This document shows positions 42,870 through 50,866 of a stretch of 64,000 bases of DNA, one piece after another. Position numbers and translations under genes: made by a program. Source of the DNA: Rufibacter radiotolerans (GTDB lineage: Bacteria > Bacteroidota > Bacteroidia > Cytophagales > Hymenobacteraceae); contig NZ_CP010777.1 in assembly GCF_001078055.1 (NCBI RefSeq), positions 2,626,408-2,690,407 of the forward strand. The letters run 5' to 3'. The stretch's first letter is position 1, and each line of letters starts with the position of its first letter. The notes below the pieces were generated by a model that was not told where the DNA came from, did not search any database, and saw only the letters and a program-made list of their open reading frames with translations.

Positions 42870-44441
42870 TTATTGGATCACAATCCGGTGGGTGGTGTTT
42901 TGCCCGTTGGCGGTCACGGATATCAGGTAGATGCCAGCTCTGAGGTTCAAACTGCCAATGTTCAGGTTCGCCTCTGACCGCCCCGCGCCTACTTCCTGGC
43001 TAAACATCTGGCGTCCGGTCATATCCCGTAACCTGATGAGAGCCGCTCCTTTATTGGCTTGCCCGAAGAAGACGGTAAATTCACCGTTGGTAACCGGGTT
43101 AGGCGCTATGCTCATTTTGCCAGTTCCGGTAGCGCTGTGGTTCACAGCTATCACTTTTGAATATTCAAATGCGTTGTCAAGGTCAACTTGTTTCAGGCGG
43201 TAGTACACGGTGCCTGAGGTCTTGAAGCGGTCTGTGTAGGTATAGTTTTTCACAACTGTTGAGTTTCCGGAGCCTTTCACCTCGCCTATTTTCTGGAAGT
43301 TCTTGCCGTCCAAGCTGCGCTCTACCTCAAACTTGTCGTTGTTGATCTCGCTGGCGGTGCTCCAGGTCAGTTCCACGGCCCCATTGCGGGATACTCCATC
43401 AAAGCTGGTTATGGTTACTGGGAATGGCGTACCATCACCGCAGTCAGCTACTATCACTGTTGCTTCTGCTATGTCAGTACCGCAGGAGTTAGTGGCAGTC
43501 ACGCTGATGGTCTGGGGCTGACCTAACTGTGCTTCTTCAAATATAGCTACTACGGTGACATATCCCGGGCCTTCATCCAGCACAACAAATCCTTCTGGCA
43601 CGTCAAAGACATAGGTTGTTCCCTCTACAAAACTTTCTACGCTAATGGTGGTGGGTTCATCTGATAAGTTACAGATGGTGTCTGGGGCGGCAAGGGTCAC
43701 ATAAGGCAAGGGGCATGGGCCGCAGTTCGCATTTGTTTCCACAAAAAGAGAGGCGGAAGCCGTGCCGCAGAATCCTGCTTTGTAACCCCCTACACCCGTT
43801 CCGCTATTACCGTTTCCAGATACCTCTGTGTTATCCGTCACATATAGCGTCACCTCTCCGTCCATTAGGCCGGCCTCTACTACCAGCGTTTCAGTGCCTT
43901 GTCCGCTTATGATTTGCCAGTCTGCAGGCACTACCCAATTGTACACGAATTCACCAGAGGCGTTGGCCTGGCCGTTGCCTTTATTAACGGTAGCGGTATA
44001 GGTTTGGGGCTCGCCAACACAAACAGAGTCTGGGCCGGTAATAAAGGCTTCAAAGTTTTGCCCTGGTTTTACCGGTATGGTGGCCACCTTGGTTCCGCAT
44101 TCGCCATCCTGTACTTTCACTACCACAGTACCGGACTTCTTCCCTACCTTAACCCGAATCTGGCTGGTTCCTTGGCCTTCCAATATAACCCAACCCGCAC
44201 CCTCTGGATCACCGGCGGCTGCTCTTGGCGGGGTCCATTCATAAGAATTATAAATGTTGGCAATTTGATAAATGATAGTGGTGTCACCGGCGCAAGGGTG
44301 TTGTTGCGCAGATCCGTTGGCACCGTTTCCGGTTATGGGGCGAACGGGATTATTGCAAGGCCCTTGGGCATAGGTGAAATTGGGAAAACCCGAAATTATG
44401 AGCAACAGAGTGCTGACCCATAAGAGTATAGGTGTTTTCAT
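42870..44441 (-). CDS. secreted PKD-like protein with T9SS sorting domain, paralogue A
   Basis: A 523-residue protein with a signal peptide (MKTPILLWVSTLLLIISG, to FTYAQ). The mature part is Cys-containing repeated Ig/PKD-like domains with a segment VAELTWST-type fibronectin-like block at about 370-440 (ELTWSTASEINNDKFEVERSLDG), and ends in a type IX secretion C-terminal domain from about 450: SIAPNPVTNGEFTVFF ... LRAGIYLISVTANGQ. T9SS exports it through the outer membrane to the surface or the medium. No enzyme motif. The frame runs to 44513, but the signal peptide sets the start. Paralogue of 45443-47008. Confidence 0.9.
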   Translation of the reverse strand: MKTPILLWVSTLLLIISGFPNFTYAQGPCNNPVRPITGNGANGSAQQHPCAGDTTIIYQIANIYNSYEWTPPRAAAGDPEGAGWVILEGQGTSQIRVKVGKKSGTVVVKVQDGECGTKVATIPVKPGQNFEAFITGPDSVCVGEPQTYTATVNKGNGQANASGEFVYNWVVPADWQIISGQGTETLVVEAGLMDGEVTLYVTDNTEVSGNGNSGTGVGGYKAGFCGTASASLFVETNANCGPCPLPYVTLAAPDTICNLSDEPTTISVESFVEGTTYVFDVPEGFVVLDEGPGYVTVVAIFEEAQLGQPQTISVTATNSCGTDIAEATVIVADCGDGTPFPVTITSFDGVSRNGAVELTWSTASEINNDKFEVERSLDGKNFQKIGEVKGSGNSTVVKNYTYTDRFKTSGTVYYRLKQVDLDNAFEYSKVIAVNHSATGTGKMSIAPNPVTNGEFTVFFGQANKGAALIRLRDMTGRQMFSQEVGAGRSEANLNIGSLNLRAGIYLISVTANGQNTTHRIVIQ

Positions 44442-45087
44442 GATTCGAAAATTTTGAAGGTTTATGCTGATAACAAGAAGCAGTTGATCAAAACACCCTG
44501 TGGGAAGGGACAAAAGGGGCGGGAAAAGCTTGAATTATACCAACGTTGCCAAAAATAGGGCAATAGGGTTTTGACCCTGCTTTCAAAGGGCTTTTCCTTA
44601 CTATCTATATCTGTGAATTATGTAATTACCAGGGGTAAAAATAGCACCTTTGGGAAAGGCACCAGGGGGAGGTTATTTATAGAGTCTAATTAGAAGTAAA
44701 ATAAGACTTACTTTCTTTTTTTTACACTTAAACTTCTGCGAGTGAGAATGTATCTTTATTTCCATACGCATTAGATTTAAAGTTCAATTAGTTAACTACT
44801 TACTATTCAACTAACCTACTATCTATAACGAGACCAATACTCATCTGTTTCGGTGGAATTGCATTATCTCGTTATAGTAATACCATATTCTTCTCATAGT
44901 ACAAATTAATTTACTTTACTTATGCCCCATTGAATACTCCAATACAATAGCTTATTCAAATGAAGGAAAGCATCAATTATTCTAATTCTATAGACCTAAA
45001 AGCAGTTGAGAATCGGCTTAAAAATAAGAAGAGATGCGACACATAGAGCCACATCCGTTCTATCTATTGAATATCTATATTTATTAA
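44442..45087. other. AT-rich spacer between paralogues
   Basis: No gene or palindrome seen. AT-rich, with runs of T and A; it must hold the promoter of paralogue A. Right of it begins a decayed T9SS domain. Confidence 0.4.
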
Positions 45088-45290
45088 ATTACTACGAGTA
45101 GAGTGGTTGTTTCCATCTGCACCTACTGCCACCAGGTAGGCGCCCGTCCTCAAGTTTAGCTCACCTATGACCTAATGAATCTAAGATTCACTGTCTTCCA
45201 CTTCCTGAGAAAGCACCTGTCACTCGGTCCTAGCCCTATTCCTCTACCTGGTTTGGGTCCCATTGATAAACTATAGACATTGAAATGAAA
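45088..45290 (-). pseudogene. remnant of a third T9SS paralogue (C-terminal domain)
   Basis: Read on the minus strand, one frame gives QVLSQEVEDSES, a stop, two codons, another stop, and VIGELNLRTGAYLVAVGAD then GNNHSTRSN. This aligns with the last ~45 residues of both neighbours (RQMFSQEVGAGRSEANL ... NIGSLNLRAGIYLISVTAN). Upstream of it a second frame gives FNVYSLSMGPKPGRGIGLG, like MSIAPNP / MSVYPNP. In-frame stops and a frame change show that it is decayed. It lies between the two live copies, so the locus once held three. Confidence 0.75.
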
Positions 45291-45377
45291 CCTCCCAAAT
45301 AAATATTCAGGATTACCGTAGCCAAGGCACCTCAAGCATCTCTATTAAGTCACTTGAGAACTAGCCTTACTTAATAA

Positions 45378-45416
45378 ATAAAAAAAAAGAGGCAGCGACT
45401 TAGTAGCCGCTGCCTC
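45378..45416 (-). terminator. terminator of T9SS protein gene B
   Basis: On the minus strand, GAGGCAGCGG pairs with the complement CGCTGCCTC, followed by nine T's, 27 bases after the stop at 45443. Confidence 0.9.
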
Positions 45417-45442
45417 TCTCCTCTTTTCAATCAATCTTAATC

Positions 45443-47008
45443 TTACTGCACTACTATCCGTTGGGTAGTGTTTTGCCCGTTGGCTGTGACAGTGATCAGG
45501 TAGATACCTGGTTTTAAGTTAAGCGAACCAAGGTTCAGGCTAATCTCAGCGCTTTCGCTGCTTACTTGCTGGGTGTTAAGAGTGCGTCCTGCAAGGTCAA
45601 TCAATCTGATGGTGGCAGTTCCTTTTACTTTATTCTGAAAGCGAACAGTCACGTTTCCGTCAGTTACCGGGTTAGGATATACACTCATACCGGCGGCAGA
45701 AGAAGTACTTGCACTGTGGCTCACTGCTATCACTTTGGTGTACTCAGACTTCTTGTCAAGGTCAACTTGTTTCAGGCGGTAGTACACGGTGCCTGAGGTT
45801 TTGAAGCGGTCTGTGTAGGTGTAGTTTTTCACCACGGTGGAGTTACCGGATCCTTTCACCTCGCCTATTTTCTGGAAGTTCTTGCCGTCCATGCTGCGCT
45901 CTACTTCAAACTTGTCGTTGTTGATCTCGCTGGCAGTACTCCAGGTCAGTTCCACGGCCCCGCTGCGGGACACTCCGTCAAAGCTGGTCATGGTTACCGG
46001 GAATGGTGAGCCAAGTCCGCAATCTGCTACAATTACAGTAGCTTCAGCAGTGTCGGTTCCGCAATCGTTAGAAGCAGTTACCGTGATGGTTTGGGGCTGG
46101 CCTAACTGTGCTTCTTCAAACACGGCTACCACGGTTACATATCCTGGGCCTTCTTCCAAAATGATGAATCCTTCTGGTACGTTAAAGGTGTAGGTTACGC
46201 CTTCTTCTACTTGACCAACGCTAATGGTGGTAGGCTCGTCAGCTAAGTTACAGATGGTGTCTGGGGCTACTAAAGTTACTTCAGGTGCTTCGCATACGCC
46301 GCCACCGCAATTCTCATTTGTTTCAACCAGCAATTGGTCTGATGCTAATCCGCAATATCCTGCTTTATAACCACCTACACCGTTTCCATTGTTTCCGTTG
46401 CCGCTTACGGCAGTGTTATCGCTTACATACACGTTCACTTCGCCGTCAGTAGCACCAGGGATCACTACAATTTTTTCAGTGCCTTGTCCGCTTTGGATGG
46501 TCCAATCTGCAGGAACAGTCCAGTTAAAGATAAACTCACCTTTTAAGTTTGCCTTGCCAGTGTCTTTCTTAACGGTTGCAAAGTATGTCTGGGGCTCTTT
46601 AACACAGATGGAATCTGGACCGGTGATAACAACTTCAAAGTTCTTACCTGGCTTAACGGGCAGGGTGGCTACTTTAGTACCACAAATCGGGTCGGTTACT
46701 TTCACCTTCATGGTGCCGCTTTTCTGACCTACTCTAACCGTTACACAGTTAGTACCTTGTCCTGAGATAATCTCCCAACCTACAGGTGGCTCGCCGGCGT
46801 GGGCTCTTGGAACATCCCATTCAAAGGAAGTGTAGTTCCGGTCATTTTCAATGCAGTAGGTTTCAATGTCGCCGGGGCAGGGATGCTGGTTGCCGGTAAT
46901 TGGTCTTGGCTGAGACTCGTTACAAGGGGCCTGGGCCTGGGCCAGATTTACAAAAGCGAAAAGTACAAGCATAAGGGTGCTAGCCCATGAAAGTATAAGT
47001 TTTTTCAT
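45443..47008 (-). CDS. secreted PKD-like protein with T9SS sorting domain, paralogue B
   Basis: A 521-residue paralogue of 42870-44441. Signal peptide MKKLILSWASTLMLVLFAFVNLAQAQ; mature Cys-rich PKD-like domains; a fibronectin-like block ELTWSTASEINNDKFEVERS; T9SS C-terminal domain from about 450 (MSVYPNPVTDGNVTVRF ... LKPGIYLITVTANGQN). The N-terminal parts of the two copies differ much, while the block around residues 365-440 is nearly identical at the DNA level. It is probably exported by T9SS. No catalytic motif. Confidence 0.9.
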   Translation of the reverse strand: MKKLILSWASTLMLVLFAFVNLAQAQAPCNESQPRPITGNQHPCPGDIETYCIENDRNYTSFEWDVPRAHAGEPPVGWEIISGQGTNCVTVRVGQKSGTMKVKVTDPICGTKVATLPVKPGKNFEVVITGPDSICVKEPQTYFATVKKDTGKANLKGEFIFNWTVPADWTIQSGQGTEKIVVIPGATDGEVNVYVSDNTAVSGNGNNGNGVGGYKAGYCGLASDQLLVETNENCGGGVCEAPEVTLVAPDTICNLADEPTTISVGQVEEGVTYTFNVPEGFIILEEGPGYVTVVAVFEEAQLGQPQTITVTASNDCGTDTAEATVIVADCGLGSPFPVTMTSFDGVSRSGAVELTWSTASEINNDKFEVERSMDGKNFQKIGEVKGSGNSTVVKNYTYTDRFKTSGTVYYRLKQVDLDKKSEYTKVIAVSHSASTSSAAGMSVYPNPVTDGNVTVRFQNKVKGTATIRLIDLAGRTLNTQQVSSESAEISLNLGSLNLKPGIYLITVTANGQNTTQRIVVQ

Positions 47009-47585
47009 GATTGAAAAGATTTGATTAAAAAAAGAAGACTTTAGTTTAACTGATTGTTTATCAGCGTTAACCTTTATACAGTAATTGCACCATGGTTAAC
47101 TCTGACAGGCATTATGAAGGAAAACATCGAAAGGAAGTATAACTGCTATCATATGCGATTCGTAGTTTGTTTTAAAAGATACTTACTTTATAATTTCCTA
47201 TTTTTGAATATATAAGCTTTAACGACCAACCTAATTTGCGGTTACATCAAATTGCACTTTCAATTAATGTTACAAATATCTTCTTTGCATAACACAATTT
47301 AATAGTTCATTTCTAATCATTTTAACCTGTTTTAACATATATAGCTACATTTTTATATTAAAAGTTGTTGTATTTATTCAATAAAGTGCTTTTATTTTTT
47401 TACGGTTTCATTTCACCCAAAATACAATTTCAGTATACTGTAACCTATATATAGGAATTTTACAACAAGCTTGTGATCTGTAGAATAATTCCCTCCCTCT
47501 GAATTAGGGTAAAAGATTATCTTTACCGACCTTTACCTAGTTACCGGCATTGTTTCCTGGTGGCATTGAAGAAGATACAAATACA
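47009..47585. other. long AT-rich upstream region
   Basis: 577 bases of very AT-rich sequence with no gene. It presumably holds the promoters of the divergent T9SS protein B gene and the helicase gene. I see no strong repeat or structured RNA. Confidence 0.45.
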
Positions 47586-49136
47586 ATGAGTGTTACATTT
47601 GATGATTTCAACCTACAGCCTGACCTGCTAGATGGCATCAGGTCTATGGGTTACAAACAAGCTACCCCTATCCAGGCCCAGGCAATTCCCTTTATTTTAG
47701 AAGACAAAGACTTAATTGCCTGCGCCCAAACCGGAACCGGTAAAACGGCCGCGTTTCTGGTGCCTATATTAAGTAAGATCTCAGTGGCGAAGTTTGATTT
47801 CACCAGCACCCTGGTGTTGGTGCCTACCCGCGAGCTTGCCAAGCAGATTGACGACCAGGTAGAAGGCCTAAGCTATTTCACCGGCGCCACTTCTATCGCT
47901 ATTTATGGCGGTAATAATGCCCAGAACTGGGACCAGCAGAAAAAGGCCCTTACCAGCGGCGCTGATATTATTGTAGCTACCCCGGGCCGGTTGATCGCGC
48001 ACATGCAGATGGGTTATGTAAGGCTGGACCAGCTTAAATACCTTATCCTAGATGAGGCCGACAAAATGCTGGACATGGGCTTTATGGATGACCTGATGAA
48101 GATCATCTCCCAATTGCCCAAAGAGCGTCAGACGCTGCTTTTCTCGGCTACCATGCCGCCTAAGATCAGAACCTTCGCCAAGCAGATTCTGCATGAAGCC
48201 GAGGAAATAAGCCTTTCCATCTCTAAACCAGCCGCCAACATAGACCAGCAGATCTACCTGGTGTATGACAACCAGAAACTGCGGGTGCTGCAGCACATCT
48301 TGAAAGATGCCAAGGTGCAGACCATGATTCTATTCACCTCGCGCAAGAATGCGGTGAATGACATTGTGCGCTCCCTGCAGAAGATGGGCTTTGAGGCCGA
48401 AGGCATAAGCTCTGACCGTACCCAGGATGAGCGCGAAGCCACCCTGCAACGCTTCAGAAACAAGCAACTACAGGTCTTGGTGGCGACAGACGTCATGTCC
48501 AGAGGTATTGACGTAGATAATATCAGTCACGTGGTGAACTTTGACGTTCCGCAGGACGCCGAGGACTATGTACACCGCATTGGCCGTACGGCCCGCGCCG
48601 GCACCAACGGCATGGCCATCACGTTTGTGAATGAGCAGGATCAGGAACGCTTGGTTAAGATTGAGAAACTGATTGAGCGCGAACTGCCTAAGCAACCCTT
48701 ACCAGAGGGTATGGGCGAAGGCCCGGCCTTTAACCCAGAAGCCAACCGCCGGAAAGGCGGTCGCGGAGGTTCTTCCTCTGGTGGCAGAGGCGGCGCACCC
48801 GCTGGCCGAAGCGGCGGAAGCCGTAGTGGTTCAGACAGCAGCCGTACCGGTGACAGAAAGCGCGAAGGCAGCGGCAGCGGCGGAGACCGTAACCGCAGAA
48901 GGGATGACAGACCCAGAACCGAAAGACCAGCCGGCGCCCCCACTACAGCCACGGCAGAAGGAGCCCAGCCCCGCGCCCCAAGATTAGAAGGACAACCCCA
49001 GGCTCCCCGGGCCGAAGGCGAAGAAATAAAGAGAAAGAAAAAGCGCCGGAAAAAACCAGCCGACAGAAAACCGGCAGAAGGCGGAAGCCAACCTACTTCG
49101 GGTGCACCGGCAGCCTCTGCTTCTTCTCCAGAATAA
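47586..49136 (+). CDS. DEAD-box RNA helicase (RhlE-like)
   Basis: A 516-residue ATP-dependent RNA helicase. Q-motif region near 5-30, Walker A AQTGTGKT at 47-54, PTREL, TPGR, DEAD at 156-159, SAT near 190, and HRIGRTAR near 335 are all present. The C-terminal 145 residues are low-complexity: an RG-rich part (GGRGGSSSGGRGG) and a lysine-arginine tail (KRKKKRRKKPADRK) that probably binds RNA. It remodels RNA, perhaps ribosomal RNA or mRNA at low temperature. The frame extends from a TTG at 47550; the ATG MSVTFDDF is preferred. Confidence 0.92.
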   Translation: MSVTFDDFNLQPDLLDGIRSMGYKQATPIQAQAIPFILEDKDLIACAQTGTGKTAAFLVPILSKISVAKFDFTSTLVLVPTRELAKQIDDQVEGLSYFTGATSIAIYGGNNAQNWDQQKKALTSGADIIVATPGRLIAHMQMGYVRLDQLKYLILDEADKMLDMGFMDDLMKIISQLPKERQTLLFSATMPPKIRTFAKQILHEAEEISLSISKPAANIDQQIYLVYDNQKLRVLQHILKDAKVQTMILFTSRKNAVNDIVRSLQKMGFEAEGISSDRTQDEREATLQRFRNKQLQVLVATDVMSRGIDVDNISHVVNFDVPQDAEDYVHRIGRTARAGTNGMAITFVNEQDQERLVKIEKLIERELPKQPLPEGMGEGPAFNPEANRRKGGRGGSSSGGRGGAPAGRSGGSRSGSDSSRTGDRKREGSGSGGDRNRRRDDRPRTERPAGAPTTATAEGAQPRAPRLEGQPQAPRAEGEEIKRKKKRRKKPADRKPAEGGSQPTSGAPAASASSPE

Positions 49137-49150
49137 AAAGCTGTAAAATC

Positions 49151-49199
49151 AAAAAGCGTTTTGGGCCTGTTTTCTGAAAAACAGGCCCAAAACGCTTTT
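49151..49199. repeat. dispersed palindrome with extended stem, copy 20
   Basis: GTTTTGGGCCTGTTTTC / GAAAAACAGGCCCAAAAC extended by AAAAAGC and GCTTTT. Starts 14 bases after the helicase stop and lies 3' of both converging genes. Confidence 0.95.
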
Positions 49200-49219
49200 A
49201 TAAGGGTTGGTAAAAGTTT

Positions 49220-50158
49220 TTATCTGTCAAGCATCAGCCCAATACCCAGCAACACTACAAACAAAAGCGTTGATAAGGCCATCTGCTTCAGGAGCGGGTC
49301 AAGTTCAGCCGGGGTCTGCCGGCGCTTCACTTCGCGGCCATTATAATAGAACATAGGCAGCGCGCCCACAAAGAGCCAGGGCCATAGGGTGGCATTCTCC
49401 CTCACCCCCACAAAGATAATGGTACAGGCTATCCCTGAAAGCAGCAGAACCCAATGGTAGGCCCGTGCCCGCAGCGCGCCCAGCCGCACCGGCACCGAAC
49501 GCTTTCCTGCCAACTCATCAGATTTCAGGTCTCGGATGTTGTTTACGTTAAGCACCGCCGCCGAAAAGAAGCCCAGGCTGGAGGCCGGCAGCAGCAGTTC
49601 CAAGAACAGGCGCTCGGTCTGCAGGAAATACGTACCCAAGACCCCTACCCAGCCAAAGAAAAAGAAAACCGAAATATCTCCCAGGCCCGCGTAGCCATAG
49701 GGTTTGCCCCCGTTGGTATAACCAATAGCCGCCCAGATAGCCCCTAAGCCCAAGGCCAGGAAAAACATAAAAAGGTAAATACCTGAGGTACCTAAGGCTA
49801 CCCACAATAGGGCTACGCCAGAGAGAAGGGATAACAAACTAAAGACCACAATAGCGGTTTTCATTTGCCCCGGCGTGATCTGCCCGGCCTGCACAGCCCG
49901 CTTAGGTCCCTCCCGGTGCTGACTGTCGGCGCCGTGCTTGCTGTCACCGTAGTCATTGGCCAGGTTAGACAGAATCTGGAGGAACAGCGTGGTCACCACG
50001 CACACCACCAGCACCGGCCACCTGGAAAGGTGATCGGCGGCAGCCAGGAACCCCCCCATGCCAATACAGGACAAGGCCAGCGGCAAGGTCCGTAGCCGGA
50101 AAGCTGAGATCCAGGTGCCAGCCGCTGGCCGTTTCGGGGTCGTTTTTTCTAAAACCAC
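49220..50158 (-). CDS. menA: 1,4-dihydroxy-2-naphthoate polyprenyltransferase
   Basis: A 312-residue UbiA-family membrane prenyltransferase with about eight helices. It joins a polyprenyl chain to dihydroxynaphthoate in the last steps of menaquinone synthesis. The first acidic motif is NLANDYGDSKHGAD (N66, D69, D72, D78), the second is NVNNIRDLKSDELAGKRS, and the N-terminal FRLRTLPLALS segment is family-typical. The only possible start is the GTG at 50158 because an in-frame stop (TAA) lies immediately upstream. This GTG and the next codons (VLEKTTPKR) come from a dispersed palindrome. Ten bases separate it from the gpx stop, so the two form an operon. Confidence 0.9.
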   Translation of the reverse strand: MVLEKTTPKRPAAGTWISAFRLRTLPLALSCIGMGGFLAAADHLSRWPVLVVCVVTTLFLQILSNLANDYGDSKHGADSQHREGPKRAVQAGQITPGQMKTAIVVFSLLSLLSGVALLWVALGTSGIYLFMFFLALGLGAIWAAIGYTNGGKPYGYAGLGDISVFFFFGWVGVLGTYFLQTERLFLELLLPASSLGFFSAAVLNVNNIRDLKSDELAGKRSVPVRLGALRARAYHWVLLLSGIACTIIFVGVRENATLWPWLFVGALPMFYYNGREVKRRQTPAELDPLLKQMALSTLLFVVLLGIGLMLDR

Positions 50159-50169
50159 TTAAAAACGCT
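50128..50169. repeat. dispersed palindrome spanning the menA start, copy 21
   Basis: GCCGTTTCGGGGTCGTTTTT and AAACCACTTAAAAACGCT (plus strand). On the minus strand it runs from the gpx stop, includes the menA GTG start, and encodes the first ten menA codons. Confidence 0.75.
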
Positions 50170-50753
50170 TAGCTATTGATGTCCCGGAGCAGTTCCTCGC
50201 TGAGAGGAGAAACTTTGGAAGGATAAAATTTTAACACCCTGCCATCTTCGCCAATGAGGTATTTGCAGAAGTTCCAGGTTGGGGCCTCTGCGTTGCTGCC
50301 GTTCGCCTCTTTAGACGTGAGCCACTTGTAGAGGGACTGCTGTTCTTTGCCCGTAACGGCTGCCTTCTCAAACAGCGGGAAAGTCACCCCGAAGTTCTTC
50401 TGGCAGAACTGCGCAATCTCCTGGTTACTGCCTGGCTCCTGCCCGCCAAAGTCATTGGCCGGAAAGCCCAGCACCACCACTTTGTCGCCGTGCAGTTTAT
50501 GGAGTTTCTCCAGGTCCTCGTACTGCGGCGTGTACCCGCATTCAGAGGCTACGTTCACCAGCAATAGTTTCTTGCCTTTGTAGGCCTTCAGGCTGGTGTC
50601 TTTCCCGTCAATGGTTTTCAAAGGGATGTCATAGATAGAAGAAGCGGCTGTTGTTTCCATAGTAGTTGCGTTTTTTGAATCCTGAGTGGGACCAGACTGC
50701 GCAGAGCAGGCCGCCAAAAAGGAAAGTGATAGACTAAGCAGAAGCGTATTCAT
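50169..50753 (-). CDS. glutathione peroxidase-family lipoprotein
   Basis: A 194-residue non-selenium glutathione-peroxidase-family thiol peroxidase. The peroxidatic C72 in ASECGYTPQY, the glutamine Q105 in FGGQEPG and tryptophan W160 in APTWNF form the conserved triad. A signal with lipobox (LAAC, C16) anchors the protein to a membrane, so it probably detoxifies peroxides in the periplasm. Likely reduced by thioredoxin-type proteins instead of glutathione. The start MNTLLLSL is chosen because the signal begins there; longer frames start at 50831. It is the first gene of the gpx-menA unit. Confidence 0.87.
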   Translation of the reverse strand: MNTLLLSLSLSFLAACSAQSGPTQDSKNATTMETTAASSIYDIPLKTIDGKDTSLKAYKGKKLLLVNVASECGYTPQYEDLEKLHKLHGDKVVVLGFPANDFGGQEPGSNQEIAQFCQKNFGVTFPLFEKAAVTGKEQQSLYKWLTSKEANGSNAEAPTWNFCKYLIGEDGRVLKFYPSKVSPLSEELLRDINS

Positions 50754-50866
50754 CTTGTTTTGGTTTATAGGCATAACCACAGGCCAGGTATTTTGTTCGG
50801 GCACTACCCCGTCATTTAGATAAGAAGGCAAGAACCTTTCGGCTCTTGCCTTCCTTGATCTCTTTC

